Assembly: GCF_964355755.1 (NCBI RefSeq)
Contig: NC_092673.1
Location: 19,347,001 to 19,411,000, forward strand
DNA from: Antedon mediterranea
Lineage: Eukaryota > Echinodermata > Crinoidea > Comatulida > Antedonidae
Direction: 5' to 3'
DNA length: 64,000 nt
Translations under genes and position numbers: made by a program
Shown here: positions 49,145 to 61,282 of the stretch, one piece after another
How positions within the stretch are numbered: the first letter of the stretch is position 1
Layout: each line of letters opens with the position of its first letter
Notes under the pieces: model-generated
The model's input: the letters and a program-made list of their open reading frames with translations, nothing else
Told to the model about the DNA's origin: nothing
Databases searched by the model: none

Positions 49145-51150
49145 ACCTCAATGATCTAAATAATATCCGTTTTAGTCCTGGGCATAGACCAATTAGATGC
49201 TGATTTAGGATCGTTTAATAATGTTCTTTGAAAACAGCACATTATCGCCAGTAACATGTAACAATTGACAAAAAATTGTGAATTAAAACGTGTATTTCAT
49301 AAATAGATGCATTAAAAGTAGACGCATTCCACTGAATTTTTAACCCTCTATTATAGTTGCTCTTTTGGCGCTCCATAGAGACGAAAAAAATGAACTTCGT
49401 GTATGTGAAATTTGCGAACGGTGTGCAAGAAACACGTCTGTAAAATCATCAATTTAAAGGATTTACTTGTTACTTTTTATGTGATTCTTCTTCATACAAG
49501 TACTTATGAGGCCCCAATTCTAAGGTGTGGTATTCAAAATAAGTTTGGAGTCCAAATAAAACAGCTAGGGCCAGGCATGGCCCAGGCGAACAGGGAGCCC
49601 AATAATGTTGTAAGACGATTGGGACAAGAGACGATCGGGCACCAAATAAAAATGTAGGGTCTCACAACTAAATGACAACTCAAACAAATGTTTGTGCTCC
49701 CGAAGCCATCTTGCAGAGATGACCAGCTGAGAGTAAAAACGGAGAATATATTACAAGAATGAGTAATCTGCAATTGTTGCATTAGAAATTTGTAACAGAG
49801 CATGGATGCCCGCCCTCGTGAGAGCGGATGTATACAAACTAAAGAAGACTTGATTTGACAGATATTATGTCATATTATTAATAGAATTATGATAATACAG
49901 TAGAACCTTCATTTTACGTACGGTACGCGTGAGACAAAAAGACATACGTAAAACATGGGATTCGTAAAATCCAGGTTGACCTTAAATTGACCCCAAATAC
50001 GTAGATTATAGCTAAAAAGGCTGCCATGTTTTCCTACAGTACTTTACTGCACAGCATGCAGGTTGTCACTAGCTAGGCCTTGCCTAGACTAACCTAGGGC
50101 CAGGCCAGGCTAGCAGGCCTAGCAAGATGTGAGGCCTAACTAGAAAAGTGCAGTAATACAGGCTGTGCGATGTTTAAATAAAGTGTTTTAAATAAAATAT
50201 CAATGTTCTTGTATTTTCCATAATAAAAACAGTCGCTGCTGTAGGTGGAATGCACATGTGTACTGTAGCTTGTCTCTCACACAGCAGAGTTCCTCACACA
50301 GCCATGGCTTTGTGCTTGTTGTTAAATTGCGCCCTCAATGTAAAAAATGATGATGTCATCAGTCATTTTAAGCGTACGTAAAATCCAGGGAACGTAAAAC
50401 AGAGGTTCTACTGTATATTTAAATTTGATTTCTTTAATTTAATTTATATTGTTACATGTTTATGTCTCGTCATATTGTATTTTTGTGAGGGTCCCTAATG
50501 GTCAGCTTCGGCTGGATGGACCACCCTCATAAAATATTGTTGAAATAAAAATAAATAAATAATACATTTTATAAAACATATTTAATAACAAACTATGGGT
50601 ACATTCACTTCTACAGAAAATTATTAAATTAGTTCACAAAGAAAGACCGAACCACAACAACAAACATCTACCCAGCGTTACTCAGCATGGTCTATTCTTT
50701 GCTGCGTAATAGTCTATGCCCGGTAAATTAAGTAATTTAGTTATGATATAAATGTTACATTTGATTAATATTTATTTTTTCTACTAGAAACAAGCTAAAT
50801 AGATATTATTAAACTATCCTTCGTGAAAACAAGTCAACAAAAATCTATCTGCTATGCCAGGGCTAGGTAGTGCCATTGTTAACCCACTCACTAGTTCATC
50901 CTCATTATCACTTTGGTAATAGTAGTGTACAATGATTGAGTACAGAGTATTGACATATTTCATTTTATTATCACTCTGTGTAAATATAACCAAAATGGTA
51001 ATAGTACAGAGAGTTATAAACTGCTGTGTGTTCTATTTATTATCTTTGTTTAACATTAGAATACAATGTTAATATTAAATCTATGGTAAAGATAATCTGA
51101 TAACAAATTGTATAACAGGAACTCCATAATCAAAACAAACAAATCATTAA
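49145..51150 (+). repeat. segmental duplication copy A
   Basis: It matches 52095-52290, then 57619-58234, then 61291-61406, then about 62698-63280 in the same order and orientation. Landmarks are 'acctcaatgatctaaataatatcc', 'gttgctcttttggcgctccata', 'cgccctc(g/a)tgag(a/g)gcgg', 'tcagcttcggctggatggaccaccctcataaaatattgttgaaataaaaataaataaata' and 'ttaatattaaatctatggtaaaga'. The gaps in copy B are insertions. It includes one copy of the MITE family also seen at 42276-43136. Confidence 0.75.
49898..50413. mobile_element. Tc1/mariner (pogo-like) MITE, 516 bp
   Basis: Inverted ends CAGTAGAACCT (49898-49908) and AGGTTCTACTG (50403-50413), continuing into a TTTTACG match, are flanked by TA on both sides (49896-49897, 50414-50415). 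It is absent from copy B, so it inserted after the duplication. No transposase frame. Confidence 0.85.
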
Positions 51151-51286
51151 TAACAATTTCTACCCTGGTTTTCTGTATAAGTGTTATAATGAACTTGTTA
51201 TCAATATCATATAAACTGTCTGACCAGAGCAATATGTACAAAAATATATTTAGATTATAAAGATAATAAATGTTTGCTAAAGTATT

Positions 51287-51500
51287 CTGACTGTACTGTA
51301 TATAGACCCTGAACCAGACTAGATCAAATGTGGGATCAAATGTGAGAACAAATTACCTACAGTCTTTAATATGACTGTATATAGACCCTGAACCAGACCA
51401 GATCAAATGTGAGATAACAAATTACCTACAGTCTTTAATATGACTGTATATAGACCCTGAACCAGACCAGATCAAATGTGAGATAACAAATTACCTATCA
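51287..51500. repeat. minisatellite, ~70 bp unit, 3 copies
   Basis: Units 'gactgtatatagaccctgaaccagaccagatcaaatgtgagataacaaattacctacagtctttaata' repeat three times. Confidence 0.9.
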
Positions 51501-51548
51501 GAGGTCCATGTAGCCCATTCAAATAAGACCAATTTTGACAAATATAGT

Positions 51549-51697
51549 CAGGGCCGTACACAGGATTTTATTTGAGTGGATGCGGATTAATATATTTTGG
51601 ACCGTTTTCATAATATTGAGTGAAGACGATAAGACCCTATAAAATGTTGACCTTTTGCAATTTGGGGGGACCGCACCCCCACCTGTGTACGACCCTA
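51549..51697. mobile_element. hAT-like MITE remnant (~150 bp)
   Basis: CAGGGCCGTACACAGG at the left pairs with CCTGTGTACGACCCTA at the right (imperfect terminal repeats). The target duplication cannot be made out. Confidence 0.6.
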
Positions 51698-52935
51698 ATG
51701 ATATTATCATTATCAACTGTATGTTGTATAATGATATAATATTTGAGATTGAGTGCATGTTTTAAACGCTTTATGTAACGTCCACCAACCACATGAACTT
51801 GCTCTATTACTACATCATTGACATTGTCGCCCGTTATGAAATGTCTGGATTCAACATTACTAGGTCTAGCCCCGGGGCTGAGTCACATAATCAGCGCACA
51901 CATCCACGCAGCCTGGCTCCGCCGATAGGCATTCTCTACAGACTCGATATTTAAAAAAAATCCAAAGTCCTTATACAATGACGTCACACACGTACCAGTA
52001 CCCCATTGGCTGATTATGACGTAATGCAATTTTACAGTACCTTTAGCAAAGAGAAGTTAGGATACGGTACCATAATCTTTAGCCACGGCGTAGGTTTATA
52101 CACCTCAATGATCTAAATAATATCCCTCCTAGTCATAGTCCCGGGCATGGACTAATTAGATGCTGATTTAGGGTCGGTTAATGTTCTTTGAAAACCGCAC
52201 ATTATCAGCGGTAACATGTAACAACTTTTTTATTGACAAAAAAAAATTGGAAATTAAATGTTTATTTCATAATAGATGCATTAAAAGTAGTAGTCTGGGC
52301 TCCAGACGGAGTTTTTTCTTAATATTAGTAAAACTATAAATATTTTTGCACATATGGCGTTTCATACGTGTATTACTTGAGTTTGGATACTCCGTCTGGG
52401 GAAACACGCAAAAGTCACGTGGTTTGACACCAAGAATTCTTGGTGCATAGATTATCCGGTTGACTAGTTTCAGCTGCATGCGATTGGCTACTCACTCATA
52501 CACTGTTTTAATATTCATGTTTCAGAATTTCAAAGACTCAACAACTAAGAAGGTACGCATGTGCTATGTTACGTTTAGACAATGTGTACTTGGGTACATT
52601 AATGAAAGTTTCTGAAGGCTAGAAATGATTTTATACCGTATGCCTAGTAGTAGTCTGGTAAACATTTGATGGGATTTTTCCCAAGAAAACTCGTCTTGCT
52701 TCTCCGCAAATCAAACATTGAATGGATCATTATTACGCGGAGATAATTTGATTTAATTCCCACCCAGACCCTGTCCTGTTCTGTGTAGTGGTGTACAACT
52801 CCCTGGACTGGTGTAGCCCTGTCTGTTGTGTGTGAATCCTGTTGTGTGCCGGTGGTGGTATGTAGGCCTACCTTATTGGTATTTTATTTGGCAGGTCATA
52901 CGTGCGAGTTGAGTAGGACCTACGAAGGAGGCCTA

Positions 52936-53117
52936 TGTTGAATCCATTGTAACCTGGAATCGGGAATATATAGAAATAATAATACAGAAACTACGGAAAC
53001 TAAGAGCAAAGTGTGTTTTATTTATCATCTCACGAGGTTTCACCACAAAAAGAGACCCGCGAATAATGACAGTATGGCACGTCAAAGGTGCATTATATAT
53101 GGGGGGATAACTTAACA
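52936..53117 (-). repeat. Copia 3' LTR
   Basis: 182 bp; by eye it is identical to 57102-57283. Confidence 0.93.
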
Positions 53118-53200
53118 CCCCCACATCACCTCATAATCTTAAACCACTACAAAAATAACACACACAATTCAATACAACAATGTAACATTTTTAACATCAA

Positions 53201-54316
53201 CTATTCTCCAAATAGAAATATTTTGAATTTCTCTAGTTTAACCTTGGTGGCTGGTTTGGTTAAAATATCTGCCACCCTGTCTTCTGTTGGACAATACTGG
53301 ATATCTATTTGTCCATCTTTTAAGACATCCCTTATGAAATGATACCGTATATCTATATGCTTAGACCTTTGTCTTTGCACTGGGTTTCTGCTTAATGCTA
53401 TAGCACCTTGGTTATCACATGAAATATGAGCACGTTTAAACTCATTGGGACAGATATCATTTAACAACTGCAGTAGGTAAAGGGCCTCCTGTGTTGCAGC
53501 CCCAAGACCCATATATTCAGACTCACAGGTGGACAGTGCCACAGTAGGCTGTCTTCTGGTTTTCCAAGATATTGGAGCACTACATTCATTCAAACTAAAG
53601 ATATACCCAGTGGTACTCTTCCTATCATCCAAACTAGCCCAATCAGAATCACAATACGAGGTTAATTTCATTGAATCAGATTTTCTATAAACTAATTTAT
53701 GATTTACAGTGCCTTTTAGGTATCTTAATACATGTTTTGCTGTGGTTAAATCCTCTAACTTGGGGTCAGCTAAACTTCTGGAGAGTTTACTGACAACCCA
53801 TGTGATATCTGGTCTTGTACATGTAGCTAGATAAATTAAACTTCCAACTATTTCCCTGTATCTGTCTAATTGTACTTTCTCATTATTTGGACCGGTGCCA
53901 GTCTGTACTTCACAGGGGGTTGACCTTGTCTTACAGTTAGACATATTAAATTTTTCAAGTACTTTCAGTGTATATCGTGTTTGGTTCATAGTTATCTTAT
54001 CGGCTTCTTGTTTGAAATCAATTCCAAGGAAATAGCTGATTTCCCCAAGGTCTTTCATTTTAAACTCATTTTTCATATTTGTCTTAAAATCACTAAGTAC
54101 ATTCTCATTTGTGGCTGCAATTAAAATATCGTCAACCCATATTACAACAATTACTAAGTCATCTTTGTTGCGTTTTGTATATACACAGTAGTCTGCTGGG
54201 TTTCTTTTAAAATCATTACTCTTCAAGTGGTTGTGCAGAAGCTGATTCCAATTTCGACCTGACTGTTTGAGCCCGTATAATGACTTGTTCAATTTTAATA
54301 CTAATTTTTTCCCCAT
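53201..54316 (-). CDS. Copia pol, C-terminal part (RT and RNase H)
   Basis: This frame continues pol after a frameshift. It has the RT motif SLYGLKQ, the catalytic VIWVDDILIAA (WVDD variant of YVDD), then SLIYLATCTRPDI and RNase H motifs YCDSDWASLDDRKSTTGY, STCESEYMG, ISCDNQGA, and RSKHIDIRYHFIRD. The frame otherwise runs intact to its stop. It is separated from the upstream frame by one base at an A6 run (54305-54310), so it is not translated as one polyprotein without a frameshift. Confidence 0.9.
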   Translation of the reverse strand: MGKKLVLKLNKSLYGLKQSGRNWNQLLHNHLKSNDFKRNPADYCVYTKRNKDDLVIVVIWVDDILIAATNENVLSDFKTNMKNEFKMKDLGEISYFLGIDFKQEADKITMNQTRYTLKVLEKFNMSNCKTRSTPCEVQTGTGPNNEKVQLDRYREIVGSLIYLATCTRPDITWVVSKLSRSLADPKLEDLTTAKHVLRYLKGTVNHKLVYRKSDSMKLTSYCDSDWASLDDRKSTTGYIFSLNECSAPISWKTRRQPTVALSTCESEYMGLGAATQEALYLLQLLNDICPNEFKRAHISCDNQGAIALSRNPVQRQRSKHIDIRYHFIRDVLKDGQIDIQYCPTEDRVADILTKPATKVKLEKFKIFLFGE

Positions 54317-57113
54317 TTTCAGACTTAATTTCGTAACCTTCAGGTTGGCTTAAGTATATTTCGGTATCAATATCTGCATTTAAGTATGCAGATTTCACAT
54401 CCATCTGGTGGACTATAAGGTTATGTTGTACAGATATTTGCATTAATGTTCTAATTGAGGTCAAATTGGCTGTGGGCGAGAATGTCTCATGATAGTCTAT
54501 GCCTTTTATTTGGTTAAAACCCTTGGCAACGTATCTTGCCTTGTACGTGTGATTACCCTCGGCCGATTCCTTTATAGCAAATGCCCATTTTCCGCCAATG
54601 AGGTGTTTGTCATTGGGTAATGCGACTATCTTAAAGGTGTTATTATCTTTCAATGATTGTAATTCTTCATCCATTGCCCTTTTCCAACTTTCTGAATATT
54701 GGGAATTTGTAGCTTCTGTATATGTTAAGGGAACATTTTGACATGACATATGATAGATCGAATCATCACTGTCAAATTCAGTCTCATACTCCTGTAGGTA
54801 ATTGGGATACTTTCTCTCCCTTTGAGGGTACCTTCTGTGGGCATCATCAATATCTACCCCATTGTTGTCATTTTCCTCTAAGTTATCATAATTATTAACA
54901 TTTGGGGTATTTTCATGTTCAATAATTTGGGATTCATTTGTGTTCTCATTATCCTCCAAGTTTACATTTGTTTCGTCACTTTCATCTGTCTGTGTTTGTT
55001 GGTTGGTGTTAGATGTTTGGTCAGATATAATTTTTATCAATCTGAATTTCTGAACTTTGCCAGTGTTTGGGTCATAGATTAAATATGCTGGACTAGATGA
55101 ATCATATCCCAGAAATATACCACGCTTACTCTTAGGTTCTAGTTTCTTTGAGTTATGTATGTATGCGTAGCAAGGTTTTCCAAAAATGTGCATTTTTCCC
55201 AAATTTGGTTTATAGCCAGTCATGGTCTCAAAAGGAGTCTTATTTAGGCGTTGGTTGAAACAACGGTTTCTTATATAGGTCGCTGCTCTTACTGCATAAG
55301 TCCATAAGGACTTTGGCAGTGAAGATTCCAGCAAAAGACATCTACCCATTTCAAAAAGAGTGCGCCAATTACGTTCCGCGGTTCCATTTTGATGGGGTGA
55401 ATTTGGAGATGAAAACTCATGTTTAATACCTCTATCTGTCATTAGGCTTTTGAAGTCTGAACTGACATATTCACCACCGTTATCAGTTCGCAAGCACTTA
55501 ACTTTGCCTATTGGGGCACAGTCAGAAAGAAATTGTTTGGTAGCTGCTGCAGCATCACTTTTCATTCTGAGGAAGTAAACAAAAACAAAACCAGAATGGT
55601 CATCAGTAAATGATATGGCGTATTTGAATTCGTCTTTAGCCAATGGTGATATTGGCCCTGCCATATCAGAATGTACTAAGGCTAATGGACAATTTGCCCT
55701 TTTGTCTGGTTCTCTATTTCTTACATTAACAAATTTACCTTCAGTGCATATGTTACATGTTTCCTTAACTTTACTACCTTTGATTTCCATGCCGTCCACT
55801 ACCTTTTCTAATTTTAGTACATCGTCAAAGTTACAATGTCCTAGGACTCTATGCCAATATTGTAAATCTTTAACAAGGCTTAATTTATCTACTTCTCTAG
55901 GTGCACTTGTGGTTGGTAAGTAGTATAGGTTGTCAATAATACTCATTTTGAATGTTCTTCCAGCATTAGTGATTGTGTTTTCTTCTTTACTAAGGGTTAC
56001 TCTTGCTCCTGTTGTCGTTGCAGCTCTTACGCTCATTATGTTGTGTGGGTACGTTGGTATGTACAGGGCATTTTTTAAGACAGTTTCTACTTTCTCGTTG
56101 TTTTCATCTATCAGGTTTATGTGTGCATGTCCTCTCTTTACTGCAACACCTTTTGCTACGCTACCATCCGCAAGTTCAATAGTATGATTAAGGCTTTTAA
56201 AGGTTGCATCGAAACTGGAGAATTTCTCTCGGTCATTTACTACATGTGAGGTGCAGCCAGTGTCTACTAAAATACCATCTTGACATGTTATGTTTTCTGA
56301 CGCTTGAAAGAAAACGGAATGTTCAAATCCATCCTCCGCTTTCTTTATTTGGTCCTTTGGTTTATTTCTGAAACAGTCCATGTCAAGGTGATTGGCATTC
56401 TTGTGGTATTTACAGGTTTTTGTAGGGCAATCTTTTATCAAGTGGTTAGGTGATCCGCACTCGTAGCATTTTCTGGAGTTTTGTGGGTTTTTAACTTTCA
56501 TCACTCTGTCGTTATTAGATTCTGGTGTATTTAGTTTCTCTGATTCTGCGAACTTTCTTAAGGATGTTTTAAATTCTACAAAAGATATGTCTTTTTCTTG
56601 TGTATTTATGTATATTTTAAATGGAGCGTATGCTTCAGGCAAACCTTTTAATACCATTGCTGTTAGAAGTGCGTCACTAAGTGTTTCTTTTGCTCTTTGT
56701 AATGATGTGATAATCTTTTCCACTCTGATAATAAACGACGTGCAGTCCTCCTCACCCATTTCGAGTGTTGTTAGTTTGGTGTAAAGTTGCACCACTTTTG
56801 GTTTAGATTTGCTAGAATATTCGGTTCTTAAAATAGACAGAGCTTTTCTCCCGTCATCAGTTGCATCGTTAATGATCAACGATAATGACTTGTCGTCCAG
56901 GAATTGTATCAGCTCCGAATACGCCTTTTCATTTTTATGGTTGTCATCGTCGGTGGCTGGCTCCGGCTGTGTAGACGTAATCGTGCTTTTTAACGCTGGT
57001 TTTAGTGTGTTTAGGTACCCTAGAAATTTTACTTCCCAAAGTTCATATTTTTCTTCATCTCCGTTAAAAAGCAATCTTTGAAAACGGCTGGGCCCATAAC
57101 CTGTTGAATCCAT
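54216..57113 (-). CDS. Copia gag-pol, N-terminal part (Gag, protease, integrase, start of RT)
   Basis: The start MDSTGYGPS at 57113 lies 12 nt inside the 5' LTR; the open frame extends upstream through the LTR but that part is probably not coding. Approximate residues: Gag 1-215; CCHC knuckle CYECGSPNHLIKDC 216-229; protease LVDTGCTSH near 285; HHCC zinc site WHRVLGH...CNIC 420-455; integrase with HSDMAG, RTDNGGEY and QNGTAERN, where the second Asp and the Glu are separated by 35 residues (DD35E); acidic Asn-rich spacer; RT from WKRAMDEE through YKARYVAKG, MDVKSAYLNADI and LSQPEGYE. The frame leaves RT at the A6 run and ends at 54216. The acquired shift makes this copy defective unless frameshifting occurs. 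Confidence 0.92.
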   Translation of the reverse strand: MDSTGYGPSRFQRLLFNGDEEKYELWEVKFLGYLNTLKPALKSTITSTQPEPATDDDNHKNEKAYSELIQFLDDKSLSLIINDATDDGRKALSILRTEYSSKSKPKVVQLYTKLTTLEMGEEDCTSFIIRVEKIITSLQRAKETLSDALLTAMVLKGLPEAYAPFKIYINTQEKDISFVEFKTSLRKFAESEKLNTPESNNDRVMKVKNPQNSRKCYECGSPNHLIKDCPTKTCKYHKNANHLDMDCFRNKPKDQIKKAEDGFEHSVFFQASENITCQDGILVDTGCTSHVVNDREKFSSFDATFKSLNHTIELADGSVAKGVAVKRGHAHINLIDENNEKVETVLKNALYIPTYPHNIMSVRAATTTGARVTLSKEENTITNAGRTFKMSIIDNLYYLPTTSAPREVDKLSLVKDLQYWHRVLGHCNFDDVLKLEKVVDGMEIKGSKVKETCNICTEGKFVNVRNREPDKRANCPLALVHSDMAGPISPLAKDEFKYAISFTDDHSGFVFVYFLRMKSDAAAATKQFLSDCAPIGKVKCLRTDNGGEYVSSDFKSLMTDRGIKHEFSSPNSPHQNGTAERNWRTLFEMGRCLLLESSLPKSLWTYAVRAATYIRNRCFNQRLNKTPFETMTGYKPNLGKMHIFGKPCYAYIHNSKKLEPKSKRGIFLGYDSSSPAYLIYDPNTGKVQKFRLIKIISDQTSNTNQQTQTDESDETNVNLEDNENTNESQIIEHENTPNVNNYDNLEENDNNGVDIDDAHRRYPQRERKYPNYLQEYETEFDSDDSIYHMSCQNVPLTYTEATNSQYSESWKRAMDEELQSLKDNNTFKIVALPNDKHLIGGKWAFAIKESAEGNHTYKARYVAKGFNQIKGIDYHETFSPTANLTSIRTLMQISVQHNLIVHQMDVKSAYLNADIDTEIYLSQPEGYEIKSENGEKISIKIEQVIIRAQTVRSKLESASAQPLEE
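57089..57101 (-). promoter_or_regulatory. Copia primer-binding site (initiator Met tRNA)
   Basis: The 13 bases next to the 5' LTR are complementary to the anticodon-stem region of eukaryotic initiator Met tRNA. They also encode Gag residues right after the start, because the start codon is inside the LTR. Confidence 0.85.
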
Positions 57114-57283
57114 TGTAACCTGGAATCGGGAATATATAGAAATAATAATACAGAAACTACGGAAACTAAGAGCAAAGTGTGTTTTATTTATCATCTCACG
57201 AGGTTTCACCACAAAAAGAGACCCGCGAATAATGACAGTATGGCACGTCAAAGGTGCATTATATATGGGGGGATAACTTAACA
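57102..57283 (-). repeat. Copia 5' LTR
   Basis: 182 bp, TG...CA ends in retroelement orientation, containing the proposed gag ATG at 57113-57111. Confidence 0.93.
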
Positions 57284-58242
57284 GCCTAGAGGACTAAACA
57301 ATTAATAAACAAAACAACTTGGCAACACGATTTCATATTTCAACAGTCTCGATCGTACATTCAGCACTGTACGTACTCGATCTTTTTCATTTTGAAACAA
57401 AATGATCATTGGTTGATTCGAAATCCATATTTACATACCGCCCGCCCCATAAAGCCAAATACGGTATGATAACCTACGTCATTCTTATTGGATGTTTGCG
57501 GTCTGCAAATCGATTTCTATACGTGTTTCACAAGTCTGTATTTTCAGACAAAAATCGCGGTCGAAATAAAAACAAATAAATAAAAATAAAAAACAATACA
57601 GACTTGGGGCAAGTCTATAAAAGTAGATGCATTCCACTGAATTTTTAACCCTCTATTATAGTTGCTCTTTTGGCGCTCCATAGAAATGAAAATATTGAAC
57701 TTCGTGTATGCGAAATTCGTGAACGGTGTGCGAGAAACAAGTCTGTAAAAATCATTAAAAAAAACAAAGAAAAAAAAAGATTTATTTGTTACTTTTTATG
57801 TGATTCTTCTTCATAAAAGTACTTATGAGGCCCAATTCTAAGGTGTGGTATTCACAATAAGTTACTTAATACATTTTGAGTCGAAAGCAAGTCGAAATAA
57901 AACAGGTGCGAAACGGAACTAGCGCCTAACCTTCTATCTAGGCCTACTAATCTAGACTAACTAATCTAGACTAGACTAGTTAGGGGTGCAATAGACGGTT
58001 GATCAGGACCACAGACGATCATGCCCAGGGGAGCCCAATAATGTTGTAAGACGATTGATTGGGACAAGAGACAATCGGGCACAAAATAAAAATATATGGT
58101 CTAAATGACTCTCACAACTCAAATCAATAAACAATATTTGTGCTACCGAAGCCATCTTGCAGAGATGACAAACAGTCGTGACCAGCTGAACGTAAAAACG
58201 GAGAATATATATATCACAAGAATGAGTAATCTGCGATTTTTG

Positions 58243-61200
58243 GAGCGGGGTTGGTGAAATCTGTCCATAATAGGTTACTTTTCTGTCCATAATAGGTTAC
58301 TTTCTGTCCATAATAGGGACTAGAGGGCGCTGTTGTTTGTCCATAATAGGTGACTTTCATAATTGGCTGTCCAAAATAGGTGACTTTTTGTCCACAATAG
58401 GCGAGTTTATTGGAGTAGTGCGCCATCCATTGTGTTGTCCATAATAGGTGATTTTTTTGGCGTACTCGTATACGTAGTTTATTTCGCGAGTAGAAGTAAT
58501 ACTAATTTGCTTTCTGTTCAGACTTCGAGGCTGCCTAGGAGGCCTAATTAGTATATAAATATTTAAGGCTTTCTAGCCTAGGCCTAGCTAGGCTAGTCCT
58601 GTTAGTTAGGCTACCTCTATAGGCCTACTAGTACTACTAGCCTAGGCCTAGTCCATTTGTTATTGTCCACTAATAATAATGAAATGTGAAATTTATTCAA
58701 CAACAAATAATTTAATTTGAACTTCATTTTAGGTTTGATAGTACGGACAGACATTACGCAACTTACCATACTATTGCAAGTTTAAATAAATCACCAAACC
58801 CACACGTTCTTTTACAAAAATAAAAAATACCCCATAATACTCTAATAATAATATTGATAAAGTTTTATTTTTTTAAGATAATGAAAATGTAAACTGTTAT
58901 TTTTATAAATGCATTGGTGTTTCAATGTATATTGTTGTATTTTTTTTTCCTTGGACTTATTTTGTTTTGTTAACAGTAATAATAAAAATCAATTTAATAT
59001 TGAAAAAGACATCACAGTTCAGCACTTCATTTCGTCATTTTAGGTCCTCCCCTATTTCAAAATTCTGGATCCACATAGCTCAATGACAAACCAAAGTGTA
59101 TCAACAGCAGCACATCTCATCCATTTATTATATTGTTTAATTAAATGAATCAATTTTAATGTTTAATAATAAGAAATACGACAACACCTTTGTTCTGTAT
59201 TCAGAACAGTTTATTCAAAATCTCAATCACATTTAAAAAATACTGAATTATATTAATTTTAAAAGTGTAAAAACATGGTTAAACTACAATTTAAAAAATA
59301 GCAAGGATAAATAAAAACCATAATTATTATGTTTATTACTATAATTATTGATCGATGATTATGATAAAAAATAATATGTTGAAGTGATGTACTTTTTCAT
59401 TTCAGCAGCATACTGTATATGAGCAGAATATCAAACATCTGTATGCCTATAATAAAAAAAAAAGGAAGCATTTAAATACTATAATAATGTTTAAGTATTT
59501 TATAATGCAAGTAACTTCAATCTTAGTAATGCTGAGACAAATTTTCATGTTGTATGGTGGGAAACAGTATGGTGGGAAACAGTTATGTTTAAATATTTTA
59601 TTGCATTTAAAAAAAGATATGTAGGATTGTTTTACTAAATTTAAGTTTATACCAGTTGTTAGAGTCAATTATTACCATACTCACTATATGAAAACTGATA
59701 TTAAATGTTTTAAAGACAAATGCTTTATTGAATGAATGCTTTAATAATATAACATTCAATTAAATTTTGAAATATTTTCTGCATGAATTTGTTAGTGGAT
59801 TTATCTATTCTTTTTACTGTGATTGTAATGTTTATAATGAATGGAAAAAAAAATATCTACTTTTAATTTCTTAGCAATTCAAATGAATAGAATATTTCAA
59901 ATCAGAATGTTAAAAATTAATTTTCATGTATTGTCAGTTTTTCTACTACGGTACTGATAAAATTCAGTTTGTCTCTCTGAAAATGTTTGACTAAATTGTA
60001 TCCTTTTCCGAAGATTACTTTTGCAAACAAATACTTTTTCTAAATAGGCTTCTTCTTGGGATTTTACAGTATCTTGGTCATATTGAAAAATGTCCTAAAA
60101 GATGTAGGCCTAGTGGGTTGTATGTAAAGTATTATTCTTCAATTGTAAGTTGGGCCTATCTGTTACTTACCCTAGTTAATGTCCATGCTACTGTACTATA
60201 ACATTGATCAGAAGATACACTGTACACAATCTTTGATACATGCAAAAAATATGGAAAAATTGAGATTTAAATAGATGACATAATTAATAACATACAGTAA
60301 CAATAGCTCTGGCTCTACTATACTGCCAACCTACTAACTGTCCGAACTGTCTGGATAAGACTCATTCATTCAAAAAATAATTAAAAAAAACAAAAATTTA
60401 AATAGGTCAATCTAGCAATCTAGATGTCTGTGATTTGAAGACAAACTACCAATAGGTCTAGTAGACTAGGCTAGTAGTAGCTGATTTCGGTCTTCAAAGT
60501 ATATAGTAGTGGGCGGTGGTGGCAGTGGTATTAGTAAAAGACTGTATAGTGACTAGTCCGTCAGACCTGACCTGCAGTTAGGCAGTATAGTTACGAGTAG
60601 GCCTAGGCCCTAGTCTGTAAAATATTCATATTAAAAAAATAAAATAATAAAAAAACAGATGAGGATAGGCCTAGTTGTTTGTAGTAGGAAACCTATCTAC
60701 CTAATATGAGCCCATGTCATTTGTATTCCTCCCCTGCTGTAGTGTAAGGTAGGCCTAGAAAAAAAAAAGCTCACATTTCATTAGTGGACAATAACAAATG
60801 GACTCCAGCGAAGCTAGTAGGCCTAGGCCTAGTAGTACTAGGCCTGACTGAGGTAGCCTAACTAAAACAGGACTAGGGCCTAGCCTAGGCTAGGCCTAGA
60901 GGCTAGAGAGACTTAAATAATTATACTAATTAGGCCTAGGGCCTAGGCCTCCTACTATCTAGGCCTAGGTAGCCTCGAAGTCTGAAGAGAAAGCAAATTA
61001 GTATTAACTAATAATACTATTACTTCTACTCGCGAAATAAACTACGTATGTACGATCGAGTACGCCAACAAAATCACCTATTATGGACAACACAATGGAT
61101 GGCGCACTACTCCAATAAAGTCGCCTATTGTGGACAAAAAGTCGCCTATTTTGGACAGCCAATTATGAAAGTTACCTATTATGGACAAACAACAGCGCCC

Positions 61201-61282
61201 TCTAGTCCCTATTATGGACAGAAAGTAACCTATTATGGACAGAAAAGTAACCTATTATGGACAGATTTCACCAACCCTATTG
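58243..61282. mobile_element. foldback transposon with ~450-500 bp inverted arms (3.0 kb)
   Basis: The left arm 58243-58695 is the inverted partner of 60765-61282. The ends GGTTGGTGAAATCTGTCC and its reverse complement carry about seven subterminal TGTCCATAATAGG repeats per arm, and both arms share a GGCCTAGGCCTAG-rich inner part. An 8 bp duplication GATTTTTG flanks it (58235-58242, 61283-61290), and it splits the MITE-family sequence that is continuous in copy A. The 2 kb centre (58696-60764) is AT-rich and shows no gene. Confidence 0.88.

Larger units (their letters stand above)
52936..57283 (-). mobile_element. Copia LTR retrotransposon, young insertion (4.35 kb)
   Basis: Two 182 bp LTRs (TGTTGAATCC...CTTAACA) at 52936-53117 and 57102-57283 read as identical. 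GCCTA flanks both ends (52931-52935, 57284-57288). The primer-binding site next to the 5' LTR (57089-57101, TGGGCCCATAACC on the plus strand) matches the anticodon region of initiator Met tRNA, the half-tRNA primer typical of Copia. A purine-rich tract ending GGGGG (53122-53118 on the minus strand) abuts the 3' LTR. Domain order Gag-PR-IN-RT-RNaseH is Copia-type. Confidence 0.95.

Noticed and set aside
55615-57081. Several plus-strand frames of 65-102 residues
   Set aside because: Antisense shadows of the Copia gag-pol frame.
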